From positions 2,356,001-2,420,000 of the forward strand of contig CAVTQY010000001.1 in assembly GCA_963736975.1 (NCBI GenBank): DNA of 64,000 bases, written 5' to 3'. Within the stretch, counting starts at the first letter, position 1. Each line of letters begins with the position of its first letter. The stretch is from CAVTQY01 sp963736975 (lineage in GTDB: Bacteria; Pseudomonadota; Alphaproteobacteria; Acetobacterales; Acetobacteraceae). Made by a program: the position numbers and the translations under genes. Positions 33,613-45,211 of this stretch are shown here, piece after piece. The notes beneath the pieces were generated by a model, which was not told where the DNA came from, did no database searches, and saw only the letters and a program-made list of their open reading frames with translations.

Positions 33613-34998
33613 AACCGGGGACATAGGTGACAGTTTGGCCCGACGACATGGGTAACAGGTTTACTGGTTGGCATGGAGGTGACCCATGCCGTGGCAGAGG
33701 ACCGGACCCATGGACGAGCGGATGTCGCTGATTGTGAGCTGGCAGGAGGACGGGCTTTCGATTTCGGAGCTGTGCCAGCGCTATGGCGTTAGCCGCAAGA
33801 CCGGTTACAAGTGGATAGAGCGGTATGAGAACGAGGGTTTTGCCGGGCTGTGCGACCGCAGCCGGGCGCCGCATCACTCTCCGCGGCAGGTGACGGGGTC
33901 GATCGCCGAGGCAGCGGTAGCGGCGCGGCGGGAGCACCCGAGCTGGGGGCCGCGCAAGCTGCGGGCGTGGCTTTCGGCGCGCGATCCGCAGGTGGTGTGG
34001 CCGGCGGCCAGCACTTTGGGTGTGTTGTTCAACGAAGCGGGCCTGACGGTGCCGCGGCGCCGGCGCGAGCGGGTGCCGCCGCGCAGCGCGCCGTTTGCCG
34101 GCTGCGAGGGTCCGAACGCGGTGTGGACGGCCGATTTCAAGGGCTGGTTTCGCACCGCCGACGGCGCGCGCTGCGAGCCGTTCACGTTGTTGGACAGTTG
34201 GAGCCGCTATCTGTTGCGCTGCCAGGCGGTGCGGCGGACCGATACCGCGACGGTGCAGGCGATCCTGGCGGCGGCGTTCCGCGAGTATGGCCTGCCGATG
34301 GCGCTGCGCAGCGACAACGGCTCGCCGTTTGCCGGACGCGGCGCCGGCGGCTTGAGCCGGTTATCGGTGTGGCTGATCAAGCTTTCGGTGCGGCCGGATC
34401 GGATCGATCCAGGCTCGCCGCAGCAGAACGGTCGGCACGAGCGGATGCACCTGACGCTGCAGCAGGAGACGGCAAGCCCGCCGGCGGCGAGCTTGCGGGC
34501 GCAGGCCCGCAGCTTCGCGGTGTTCCGCCGCTGTTACAATGCGGAGCGGCCGCACGAGGCGCTGGGCCAGCAAGTGCCGGCGCGGCATTATCAGCCGAGC
34601 CCGCGCGCCTACACCGGCAAGCTGTGTTCGCCGGAGTATCCTGGCGTTGAGCTGGTGCGCCAGGTGCGCTCGAACGGCGAGATCAAGTGGCGTGGCGAGC
34701 GGGTGTTCCTGGGCGAGCCGTTGATCGGCGAACCGGTCGGGCTGCACCCGATCGCCGACGGCGAATGGCGGGTGATGTATGGCCCGATCGAGCTCGGTTT
34801 GCTGGACGCGAAGGGCCGCTTGCGCCAGCCGCGGCGCCGCCGCCGTCGGGTAGCCTGTGGATTTGTGGACAACGCACGCGCGTTGCCCACAACCCCACAG
34901 GGCCAACAACAACCGCAAGCCGATCTGGTTCGATGACGGATGAAAAGTGTTACCCATGTCGCCGGTCTATTCTGTTACCCATGTCGCCGGTTGGACAA
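33613..34998 (+). mobile_element. IS481-family insertion sequence
   Basis: The ends match as inverted repeats: left AACCGGGGACATAGGTGACAG near 33613-33632, right AACCGGCGACATGGGTAACAG in reverse complement near 34973-34995. Each end carries a second inner copy of GACATGGGTAACA about 25 bases in. The single transposase ORF is intact, so the element may be active. Exact boundaries are uncertain by a few bases because the termini share AACCG with the flanking palindromic repeat. Confidence 0.82.
33686..34936 (+). CDS. IS481 family transposase
   Basis: The 416-residue transposase has an N-terminal helix-turn-helix (ISELCQRYGVSRKTGYKWI), the integrase core with the first catalytic Asp in VWTADFKGWF, the second in LRSDNGSPF and the Glu in QQNGRHERMH, and a C-terminal tail. 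The ORF is complete with no frameshift. It sits between SirB1 and thiC, inside a palindromic repeat. Confidence 0.95.
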   Translation: MPWQRTGPMDERMSLIVSWQEDGLSISELCQRYGVSRKTGYKWIERYENEGFAGLCDRSRAPHHSPRQVTGSIAEAAVAARREHPSWGPRKLRAWLSARDPQVVWPAASTLGVLFNEAGLTVPRRRRERVPPRSAPFAGCEGPNAVWTADFKGWFRTADGARCEPFTLLDSWSRYLLRCQAVRRTDTATVQAILAAAFREYGLPMALRSDNGSPFAGRGAGGLSRLSVWLIKLSVRPDRIDPGSPQQNGRHERMHLTLQQETASPPAASLRAQARSFAVFRRCYNAERPHEALGQQVPARHYQPSPRAYTGKLCSPEYPGVELVRQVRSNGEIKWRGERVFLGEPLIGEPVGLHPIADGEWRVMYGPIELGLLDAKGRLRQPRRRRRRVACGFVDNARALPTTPQGQQQPQADLVR

Positions 34999-35028
34999 CC
35001 GACCTGTCCCGCTTGCGGGAGAGGTCGG
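34999..35028. repeat. Palindromic repeat, right part; possible thiC terminator
   Basis: CCGACCTGTCCCGC and GCGGGAGAGGTCGG form a 14-bp stem with one mismatch and a TT loop, ending two bases from the thiC stop. It corresponds to the second hairpin of the repeat seen intact at 62330-62351 and may double as a thiC terminator. Confidence 0.65.
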
Positions 35029-35030
35029 TC

Positions 35031-36857
<1,827 letters not shown>

Positions 36858-36907
36858 GGGCGTTCTCCTCATGGCGTTCCGGCGTCGGTTTGGGGGATGG
36901 AGAGTGC

Positions 36908-37021
36908 CCGTCCCTTCGCCGGCATGACCCGGATCAGGTTCAAGGGTCACCGGCGCCGGTGCTTTGGTTGGCTGCACCCCTGCCGGACTCTCAGCCCCTG
37001 GATTGGCGGGACCCCCCTCGG
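36908..37021 (-). promoter_or_regulatory. TPP riboswitch (THI element)
   Basis: Reading the minus strand, the sequence contains the conserved THI-box parts in order: GGGGT then GGCTGAGA, and later CCCTTGAACCTGATCCGGGT followed by GCGAAGGGA. It lies in the thiC leader 51 bases before the ATG. The last helix is close enough to the ribosome-binding site for translational or termination control. Confidence 0.95.
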
Positions 37022-37159
37022 TGTGTGGGAGGATGGCGGAGGGGGGCGGGGGTGTCAAATGGGGAACAGTGGGGGCGCGATCTGGAGAGGCAACCGGGCC
37101 AATGATATGCTACCTCTGCTCGCAGCGGGAGTGATCCCGAAGATCAGCGCCTGCATCTA

Positions 37160-37423
37160 CTACACGAAACCAGAGGGCCATTGTCTCCAAAAACTCATGG
37201 CCTGCCCATCCTGATGCGCCAGGGATTTCGCTCTTCCCTCAGCTTCATCTGCCTTTTTGAAGGCGCCGGCCACCATCTCGTTTCTAGCTTTGTCGCACAG
37301 ATCTTTGGACACAAATTGCGACCCTATGAACGTTATACCGCCATTTACATGAATGGCGACTTGCCACCCGGCATGAGCGCTCGAGCTTAGAATCAAAACC
37401 AAGGCCAAAGGTCGCGACAGCAA
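37160..37423 (-). CDS. Small exported protein
   Basis: The 87-residue ORF starts with TTG (GGAG seven bases upstream) and has a clear signal peptide (LALVLILSSSAHA then GW). It continues as a short soluble domain with one Cys and many Lys and Ala residues. The stretch is slightly AT-richer than its neighbours. Function unknown. Confidence 0.5.
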   Translation of the reverse strand: MLSRPLALVLILSSSAHAGWQVAIHVNGGITFIGSQFVSKDLCDKARNEMVAGAFKKADEAEGRAKSLAHQDGQAMSFWRQWPSGFV

Positions 37424-37439
37424 CCCTCATCTCCGTGCC

Positions 37440-38643
37440 TCAGCCCGCCGCCTCGTCGTGCTTGCTGATCGCTGTAATGAACCGCTGCATGACAGGTACC
37501 CAGGAGGAGAGGCGATCGCGGACATCCTTGATGCGTACCGGGTGACCATTGCGAAATGGGGTCCAGGCTTGGCCGGGGGGCAACTGATGCACATCGCAGT
37601 CAAATGCGGTGGCGAGTTCTTCGACGTACCGCCGAGCGAGGTCGTGCGGGACTCGAGTGGAGGCGAAATCAGTCCACAGGACGCCGTTGGACATGATGTA
37701 TCCGAGATTGACCGGCTTGCTACCAGCAGGTCGCGCCCATTTCAGATTGAGTGAGGCATGAAACTCCGGATAGACGCCGATCGCGTCTGCTTCCTTGATG
37801 AGCGTTTCGAGTGGCTGTCGAAGGCCAGGGGTCTTGCCTTCCAGCGCCTTCCAGAACGCCTCGGAACTTAGAACTCTCTGTCTGTTCGGGCAGCGGGCCG
37901 GTCGAAGTAATCGATTTAAGGGCCTGGTCCGCCGGGACGGCCTCAAACACGTATCGCTTGACCGTTTCCGTCTTTGCCAGCGTGCGTGGCCGGACCAGGT
38001 AAGCATCGGAGTTCGGCATCTTGAACACCGCCAGTTCGACGAGAGCGAGGGTGAAATGGAACCTTGCATAAGCATCCAGGCCGCCGAGCAGAAGTTCCGC
38101 CTCGCTGCGGATGCCATCACCGACGATCAGGAGCAGGGCGCTCCCGCGGCGGAGATTGCGCGCCACGCTGTCAACGAAACGCTCCTCGGGAAGTTTTTCG
38201 GCCGCCGGGATCGCTTCGTAGAGTGATTTTGGCTTGCCGTTCGGACCAAAGGTACCGCTGAGCGCCGCTTTCTCGAAGGCGTCGTAACTCATGCCGAAGA
38301 TCGCGACCGCGTAGTCCAGCACCTGCGCCAGCACCTTCCGGCGCGCTTCGGGATTGCGGAACAGTTTTGTTTCTACGATCGCAATATCGCCGGACGGCGA
38401 CATCAGGAGATTGTCGATGTAGCCATGCCCATTAGCCGGCATCTCCCGACAGATCGCGTGGAAGGGGCCAAGGCCGGGTTCGATCTCGGCGATCGGCAGA
38501 CAAGCCGGGTTGTCGTGAATAAGGTGCTGGAGCCACGCCTCATCAAATGCACCGGTGCCCGCGGGAGCGAGTTTCACATGATCAAGCGGGTGGCCAGCGT
38601 GGTTTCCATTAACCAGGACGGGGATGCCCACGAGGTCGTTCAT
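37440..38643 (-). pseudogene. PD-(D/E)XK nuclease-like protein, frameshifted
   Basis: The N-terminal 255 residues read from 38643 and contain a nuclease-like core, with IDNLLMSPSGDIAIVETKL carrying Asp, then Glu-x-Lys, followed by RRKVLAQVLDYA. Near 37871-37880 (AGAGAG) the frame shifts, and the remaining 130 residues (AFWKALEGKTPGL to FITAISKHDEAAG) continue to 37440. Together they look like one protein of about 400 residues. If the indel is real, the gene is truncated; if not, it could be an active nuclease. Confidence 0.7.
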
Positions 38644-38763
38644 GATAGTTCTTCCCCGATTCGGAATAAACTGGGTATCGTTTTTAGGTTATCCAACAGT
38701 CCGATGCAACTCCGGTCTTAAGATTGGCGAATTCTGCTTGCCGGTCAGCCTGACGCCGGCACG

Positions 38764-39616
38764 CTCAATCGCCCTTGGCGACGCCGTCGCGGTGCGAGTC
38801 ACCCCCAGCCCTGCAATCCATTGTTGGTGATCTCGATCGCCTGCACGGCGGCATTCATCTCGTCGATCTTCAGCGCGTGTCCCATTGCCTGCAGCGCACC
38901 CGCCAGGCTTGCTGCCGGTGTGCCGCGCTCGAGCTCCTGTGCCCGGTTCTGCGCACCCATACGGGGCTGCTCGATCGCTGTTCGCACATCCTGGTGCAAG
39001 GCGAGCACACCGATGATCGTCTCCGCGACCGAATCGATGATCCGAGCACCGCCACCCGCACCGACAACAAGCTCGGGGGCGTTGTCCCGGCCGAAAACGA
39101 TGATGGGCGCCATCGTCGTGATCGGGCGCTTGCCGGATGCTGCCGCATTTGCCGCGCGCAGGCCGCCGACGACCGGATTCTCGGCGAAATTCGTCACCGC
39201 ATCATTGAGGATGATACCATCCACCAGGATAGCGGTGCCGAAATTCAGGTTGATCGTTGTCGTGAAGGACACCGCATCGCCCTGGTCATCCACGATCGCC
39301 AGATGCGTCGTCGCCGGCAATGCAACCGGTCGGATGGGGGCAGCGCGGCGTGGTGCACTGTCTCGCTGTCCCACATAAGAAGGACCGACCCGCCGCCCAG
39401 ACCGGAGGATTGCGGCTTGATCGCCGCGAGGACCATCTGTCCGGCGATGGCGGCGTCGATCGCCAAACCTCCATCGCGCAGCACACCGAGCGCGGCATCT
39501 GTGGCAAGCGGGTTGGCGGCGGCAGCCATGTGGTCGTACGCTGTAACCGGCTGGGCGGACGCGTGGATGGCCCGTTGTCCCAACAGCGCGAGGGTCGCAG
39601 CGAAGATCAGGCGCAT
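38764..39616 (-). pseudogene. Gamma-glutamyltransferase remnant
   Basis: The N-terminus (signal peptide, then YDHMAAAANPLATDAALGVLRDGG and GLGGGSVLL) and the small-subunit part (TTHLAIVDDQGDAVSFTTTIN with the catalytic-type Thr) are both present. The roughly 300 residues that should join them are missing and the frame changes near 39330. A second indel in a G run near 38801 puts the tail GDSHRDGVAKGD out of frame. The gene cannot encode a working transferase; an intact relative lies at 54885. Confidence 0.85.
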
Positions 39617-39642
39617 TTCCGGACTTCCCGACTCTGCTCGCG

Positions 39643-40289
39643 TCAGTAAATACCGGGGATCAGCCGCGACGTGCTCGCGCGGTAGGCATCATACTCGCTT
39701 CCGAACTGTGCGTGCAGCAGCGCCTCTCCGCACGCATTCGCGCGAGAAGCGGCGGGAGAAGGAGTGCTGTAAGCAGTACCCCCACGCCCGAACGAAACGC
39801 GAAACTCCACCCCGACGCATTGGCGAGCAACCCGAGATAGCTTGGATGGCGGATGACCCCATAGACCCCGCTCGTGACCAGCGTGTGGCCTGGCTGGATC
39901 GCGACCAGTCCGCTGAACCGGTTGCCGAGTACAAACACCGGCCAGATACGCAGCGCGCCACCCACTGCGAAGAGAGCAACTCCCAACCAACGGATTGCAT
40001 CCCCATCCAAAGTCCAGAATCCCAACCGGTCCGTATATGCCGGCAGATAAGCCGCTAGCAGGCCGATCGCCACGAAAGCGATGAGGACCCAGCGATTGCC
40101 ACGATCTTCGCGCTCACCGGAGCTGATATTGCCGCGCGTGAAGAAAGATGTACCGCTGAGCACGAACAGGATGATCGCGACTGCGATCAGGGCGGGATGG
40201 GCGAAGAAGGCGGCAAACCCGCCCCAACCGAGTATGGCGAGCCCCAGGTAAAGAATGGTCGCCAGCGTGGTGGCTAACATCAGCCTCAC
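39643..40289 (-). pseudogene. Isoprenylcysteine-methyltransferase-like membrane protein, frameshifted
   Basis: Multi-helix N-terminal residues lead to the family motif GVYGVIRHPSYLG, a signature of phospholipid or isoprenylcysteine methyltransferases. Near 39718-39728 (GGAGAGG) one base appears deleted, moving the end (ALLHAQFGSEYDAYRA to RLIPGIY) into another frame. The protein would otherwise be about 215 residues. Confidence 0.78.
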
Positions 40290-40792
40290 GGTTCACCAAG
40301 CAGCGCCAACAGTCCTTGCAGCAACTGCGTCGGACTCGGCGGGCAGCCGCGGATCACCACGTCCACCGGCACCACTTTCGCGACTGCGCCCACGCAAGCG
40401 GCACTGCCGGCAAACACGCCGCACCCGGCCGCACAATCCCCAGCCGCAACCACCCATTTCGGCGCAGGAGTCGCTGCGTAGGTGCGTTCCAACGCCACCC
40501 GCATGTTGTGCGTCACTGGACCGGTCACCAGCAGAACATCGGCATGCCGCGGTGAGGCGACGAAATGCAGGCCGAACCGCTCCAGGTCATAGAAAGCATT
40601 GTTGAGTGCGTGAATTTCCAATTCGCAACCATTGCAGGAGCCGGCATCGACTTCACGGATCGCCAGGCTCCGGCCCAGCCGCCGACGCGTCGCGACGTCG
40701 AGCCGCACTCCCAAGGCAGCAAGCTCAGGCTCGATTGTGGGAGTCAACTCGGTGACCGGCGGGCGCAATCCCTGAAGCAATGTCTTCAGCAT
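40286..40792 (-). CDS. hyfI: HyfI/NuoB-like iron-sulfur subunit
   Basis: The 168-residue subunit resembles NADH dehydrogenase B and the hydrogenase small subunits HycG and HyfI. All four ligands of the N2-type 4Fe-4S cluster are present: Cys53 and Cys56 in SCNGCE, Cys120 in GDC, and Cys150 in RGCPPSP. It should sit at the electron-transfer tip next to the membrane arm. It is the last gene of the hyf operon and lies nine bases after hyfG. Confidence 0.9.
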   Translation of the reverse strand: MLKTLLQGLRPPVTELTPTIEPELAALGVRLDVATRRRLGRSLAIREVDAGSCNGCELEIHALNNAFYDLERFGLHFVASPRHADVLLVTGPVTHNMRVALERTYAATPAPKWVVAAGDCAAGCGVFAGSAACVGAVAKVVPVDVVIRGCPPSPTQLLQGLLALLGEP

Positions 40793-40801
40793 GGTCCCGC
40801 C

Positions 40802-42169
40802 CTACAGATCATGCCCGGAATAGGAGCAGTTGAAGGATTTGTTGCAGATGGGGAAATCCGCGACGATGTTGCCCTCGATCGCCGTCTCCAGCAGCGGCCA
40901 CTGGAACCACGACGGGTCGCGCAGATGGCTGCGTATGACGCGCCCATTCTCGACACGCACCCAGGCAAATACGTCGCCGCGGAATGCCTCAGCCATCGCA
41001 TATCCCTCGCCCGTCCCACCCGGCAGTTCCGCGCGGATCGGTCCCGGTGACAGACGATCGAGGATCTGCTCAAGCAAGCGCAGGCTTTGCTCCACCTCCT
41101 TGATGCGGATCCAGACGCGCGCATTGACGTCGCCCTCGCGCAGCACCGGAACATCGAAGGAGAGCGCGTCATACGGCGCATAACCCGGCCGGCGGCGTGC
41201 ATCGACATCGCGTCCGGAGGCACGGCCGACATAGCCGCCGGTCCCGAAAAGCTGCACCAGCTCCGGCCGCACCACTCCGGTACCGACGGTGCGATCCTGC
41301 AGTGTGGCGCTGCCGTCATATAGCGCAACAAGCGCCGGAAAGCGGTCGCCCAACTCGCGAAGCATGGCGCGCAGACCTGCATCGTCTGACAAATCGCACG
41401 CGACACCGCCGGGAATCACACAATCCATCATCAGGCGATGCCCGAACAGGATGCGGAGACACGCAGCACGCGCTCGCGCAGCAGTGCGCAATGCGCCAGC
41501 ATGAGGCTGAAGGCCGCGTCATTGCAGACCGCGCCGATATCGCCGAGATGATTGGCGATTCGCTCCAGCTCTGCCATCAGCGCGCGCAGCCAGACGGCAC
41601 GCGCAGGTGGTGTGACACCAACCGCTGCCTCGACCGCACGTGCGAAGGCGATCGCATAGGCCACCGTGCTGTCGCCAGAAACGCGCCCGGCCAGCCGTGC
41701 CGCCGCTTCGATCGGGGCACCCGCCATCAACGCGTCGATGCCCTTGTGCACATAGCCCAGCCGCTGTTCGAGCCGAACCACGGTCTCGCCGTCGCAGGTG
41801 AAACGGAAATGCCCCGGCTCGATGATGCCGGCATGCACCGGCCCCACCGGAATCTGGTGCAGGTTCTCGCCTTCCACCGGCAGGAATGGATAGGCCGCAG
41901 GGTCAGGTCCCGTGATCGAGCCACGGACGCATATCAGGAAGTCCGACAGGCTCCAGGCCATACAGATCGCGCACGGCGCGTTCCAGCCGGATCGCCGGGG
42001 GATGCAAGCGGCCGATCGAGGGGAACCGTCCATCCGGACAGTTGATGGCGATCAGCCGCACTGTGTTATCGAACAGCGCCAGATGTGCCCGGCCCGGCTC
42101 GCTCCACAAGGAGACCAGCGCCGCCTCCCCGGCGGCCAGACGCATCGCCGCATCGGCCCAGGCATTCAT
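40802..42169 (-). pseudogene. hyfG: HyfG/NuoCD-like large subunit, two frameshifts, no Ni ligands
   Basis: The ATG at 42169 overlaps the hyfF stop (ATGA). An N-terminal NuoC-like part ends at RPWLDHG. After one extra base near 41909 the NuoD/HycE-like core continues (IPVGPVHAGIIEPGHFRF, YVHKGIDALM, ELERIANHLGDIGAVCNDA). After a lost base near 41450 it resumes as FGHRLMMDCVIPGG and ends FNCSYSGHDL. Where catalytic hydrogenase large subunits have RVCGIC this protein has RVSGDS, and the C-terminal DPCYSC is not preserved, so it cannot hold a NiFe site. The frameshifts may be assembly errors, since the rest of the operon is intact. Confidence 0.85.
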
Positions 42170-43599
42170 CCCAACAACGCCGCCACATGTTGGAACCATA
42201 TCACCAGCGGACCCGGCAGCCAGACGCCGGCGATCAGCACCAAGGCGAGATGCGCGAAGATCGGTATGTAAGACGCGCGCACAGCCTCGACCGGACCGCG
42301 CGGCGTGCCGAAAGCGATCCCGGTCACCCGCAACAACAGTGCTCCGAACGAAACCAGCAGGCCGGCCACGAGCAGAACCGCCAACACCGGCTGCCGTGCG
42401 AAGCTGGAACTCACCACCAGGAACTCGCTCGTGAACACCCCGAATGGCGGCAGTCCGGCAATCGCCACGACCCCGGCGACCAGGGCCCAGCCGAGCAGCG
42501 GATGGGTCTCGGTCAGACCACCCATCTCCGCAATGCGCTGCGTGCCCTTCACTTGCGCCACGTGACCGACCGAGAAGAAAATCGCCGATTTGGTCAGGCT
42601 GTGCATCGCCATCTGCAGCAGGCCGGCGAAATTCCCGAGCGGCCCCGCCATCCCGAACGCAAACACGATGATGCCCATGTGCTCGATCGAGGAGTAGGCG
42701 AACAAACGCTTGATATCGCGCCGACGGTACAGCATGAAACCGGCGAAGATCAGCGAAACCAGGCCGAGCGCAATCATCAGCGGACCAGGCGCGATCGCTC
42801 CCGGCGCGGCCGCCATCAGCATCTTGAACCGCAGCAGCGCATACAGCGCCACGTTCAGCAGCAGACCCGATAGCACGGCGGAGATCGGTGTCGGCCCTTC
42901 CGCATGCGCATCCGGCAGCCAGGCATGCATCGGCACCAAACCCACTTTCGTCCCGTCACCCAAAAGCAGGAACACGAACGCCACATTCATCAGCGCCGGA
43001 TCGAAGCCATGCGCCTGAGCCACCAGCACGGTCCAGACCATGCCGTCGGCCCCCGGCCCCACCACCGGCCGGGCAGCCAGATAGACCAGGATCGTCCCGA
43101 ACAGCGCGAGCGCGATGCCGACGCTGCCCAGGATGAAATATTTCCAGGCCGCCTCGATCGCCTCATGCGTGCGATAGATGCCGACCATCATCACCGTGGT
43201 CAGTGTGGCCAGCTCCACGGCCACCCACATCAGGCCGATATTGTTGGCGGTCAGTGCCAGGTTCATGCCGAAGGCCATGAGCTGGAACATGGCATGGTAG
43301 AAACGGAGATAAGCCGGACTGAGACGGCCGGTCGCCAGCTCGTGGCCGATATAGCTGGCGCTGAATATGCTGGTCGTGAGCCCGACAAAAGTGCCGAGGA
43401 CGATGAACACCACGTTCAGGTCATCGACCAGCAGATAACGACCCGGCTCCGGCCGCTCGACGAGCAGCAGCAAAGCGCTGGCGAAGGCTACGGCGCTCAC
43501 CGCGACATTGATGCGCGCTGAGCGGCGGTAGTCCGTCTGCGACGCCAGGATCACCGTGCCGAGCAACGGTGCCGCCAGGACGCCAACCAACCCGATCAT
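42166..43599 (-). CDS. hyfF: Hydrogenase-4 subunit F-like proton-channel subunit
   Basis: The 477-residue antiporter-type membrane subunit (NuoM/NuoN-like) has about 14 helices. Charged residues expected for proton pumping are visible in MWVAVELATL, LLGDGTKVGLVPMHAWLPDAHAEGP and SSIEHMG. It overlaps the genes on both sides (hyfE stop, hyfG start), indicating tight operon organisation. Confidence 0.93.
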   Translation of the reverse strand: MIGLVGVLAAPLLGTVILASQTDYRRSARINVAVSAVAFASALLLLVERPEPGRYLLVDDLNVVFIVLGTFVGLTTSIFSASYIGHELATGRLSPAYLRFYHAMFQLMAFGMNLALTANNIGLMWVAVELATLTTVMMVGIYRTHEAIEAAWKYFILGSVGIALALFGTILVYLAARPVVGPGADGMVWTVLVAQAHGFDPALMNVAFVFLLLGDGTKVGLVPMHAWLPDAHAEGPTPISAVLSGLLLNVALYALLRFKMLMAAAPGAIAPGPLMIALGLVSLIFAGFMLYRRRDIKRLFAYSSIEHMGIIVFAFGMAGPLGNFAGLLQMAMHSLTKSAIFFSVGHVAQVKGTQRIAEMGGLTETHPLLGWALVAGVVAIAGLPPFGVFTSEFLVVSSSFARQPVLAVLLVAGLLVSFGALLLRVTGIAFGTPRGPVEAVRASYIPIFAHLALVLIAGVWLPGPLVIWFQHVAALLG

Positions 43600-44255
43600 C
43601 GGCTCTCTCCGCGGAAACGATCGAGCTCCGCGACATCCACCGTGTCAAAGCGCTCGCCGATGCGGAACAGGAAAATGCCGATAACGATGAAGGCGACCAG
43701 GATGGAGAAGGCGACGCTGATTTCCACCACCAGCGGCATCCCTTGCGCGCCCGTCGCCGCCAGGCTGATGCCGTTGTCGATCGCAAGGAAACCGACCACC
43801 TGGCTGACCGCGTTGCGCCGGGACACCATCATCAGCAACCCGATCAACACGATCGACAGAGCGAGCGCGATGTCCTGCCGCGCCACCGGATCCGCCTGTG
43901 CCGTGACCGGCAGCATCACCTCCAGCGACAGCGCCACCAGCGCCATTCCCGCCAGCATGGTCGGCCCGATACCGACCACCGGCTCGATCTCGCGGTGAAT
44001 GCCGAGGCGGAACACCATCCGGCGCAGCGCCCAGGGGATGAACGCCGCCTTGAACAGCAGCGCGATCAGCGCGGTGATATACAGATGGGGCGCGGACTGC
44101 AGGTGAGCTTGCCAAGCCACCGACAGAGCCAACAGCCCGGCCTGCAACGCCAGCACGTTCAGCAGCGGATACAGCCGATCCTGATACAGCATCATCAGCC
44201 CGGCAAGCACCATCAGGCCGGCGAGCATATGGGCGATATCGAACGACAGACCCAT
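43596..44255 (-). CDS. hyfE: Hydrogenase-4 component E-like subunit
   Basis: The 219-residue membrane protein, about seven helices, is typical of HyfE: a MrpC/NuoK-like C-terminal half (VVGFLAIDNGISLAATG with an intramembrane acidic residue). The ATG at 44255 overlaps the hyfC stop as TGATG, and its stop overlaps hyfF. Confidence 0.9.
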   Translation of the reverse strand: MGLSFDIAHMLAGLMVLAGLMMLYQDRLYPLLNVLALQAGLLALSVAWQAHLQSAPHLYITALIALLFKAAFIPWALRRMVFRLGIHREIEPVVGIGPTMLAGMALVALSLEVMLPVTAQADPVARQDIALALSIVLIGLLMMVSRRNAVSQVVGFLAIDNGISLAATGAQGMPLVVEISVAFSILVAFIVIGIFLFRIGERFDTVDVAELDRFRGESR

Positions 44256-45211
44256 CACAGCTCCGCCGAGACGAACAGCAGCAACGTCGCGAGCAGGCCA
44301 AGCATTAGCGCGCCACCCAGCAGGTTGGGCACACGAAACACGCGCATTTTTGCAATCGACATATCGAAAATCGCTAGCAGGGTGCCGGCAATCAGGAGTT
44401 TCAGCAGATACGCCGCAATGCCGAGCAGATAGCGTCCCGCTTCGGCATCGCCGGTCACCAGACCGAACGGGAAGAAAATGCAGGCGATCGCCGAGATCAT
44501 GAGCAGCAGTTTGAGCGCCGCGGCCAGCTCGATCATCGCGAGGTGGCGGCCGGAATATTCCAACACCATCGCCTCGTGCACCATGGTCAGCTCCAGATGC
44601 GTGGCGGGATTATCAACGGGGATGCGCGCATTCTCGGCCAGCGCGACGATCACGAACGCGACCAACGCCAGCGCCAATGACAGGCGCAGACCTGCTGCGG
44701 GTGAGAGCATGAACTGCGCGATGGTGGAAAGCTGCGTCGAGCCCGCGGTCAGCGCCAGCGAGAGGATCACCATCAGCATTGCCGGCTCGGCGAGCGAGGC
44801 GATCATCACCTCGCGCGAGGCGCCGATCCCGCCGAAACTGGTGCCGATATCCAGCCCGGCCAACGCCAGCAGGAAGCGCGCGGCGCCGAGCAGGGCGACG
44901 ATGGCGATCAGGTCGCCGGTCCAGGAAAACAGCAGCCCGGTCGCAAAAGTCGGCACCAGTGAAGCGGCCACCCAGGTGAAAGCGAAGATCAAATACGGTG
45001 CAGTGCGGAACAGCCAGGAGGCGTTCTCCGCCAGCACCACCTCCTTGCCGAGCAGGCGGCGCAAGTCGCGATACGGCTGCACGACGGGCGCACCTCGCCG
45101 CCGTTGCAAACGAGCCTTGATCTTGCGGACCAAGCCGGTGAGCAAAGGCGCGACCAGCAGGACCAGAGCCATTTGGCCGCCCTGCACCAGAAGCGGCCCG
45201 ATCACTGCCAT
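44255..45211 (-). CDS. hyfC: Hydrogenase-4 subunit C / FHL subunit 4-like (NuoH-like)
   Basis: The 318-residue NuoH-like quinone-site or channel subunit has family motifs including RRGAPVVQPYRDLRRLL, NARIPVDNPATHLELTMVHEA and EYSGRHLA, with acidic residues facing the predicted proton path. The ATG at 45211 overlaps the hyfB stop. It should dock HyfI and HyfG to the membrane. Confidence 0.94.
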   Translation of the reverse strand: MAVIGPLLVQGGQMALVLLVAPLLTGLVRKIKARLQRRRGAPVVQPYRDLRRLLGKEVVLAENASWLFRTAPYLIFAFTWVAASLVPTFATGLLFSWTGDLIAIVALLGAARFLLALAGLDIGTSFGGIGASREVMIASLAEPAMLMVILSLALTAGSTQLSTIAQFMLSPAAGLRLSLALALVAFVIVALAENARIPVDNPATHLELTMVHEAMVLEYSGRHLAMIELAAALKLLLMISAIACIFFPFGLVTGDAEAGRYLLGIAAYLLKLLIAGTLLAIFDMSIAKMRVFRVPNLLGGALMLGLLATLLLFVSAEL

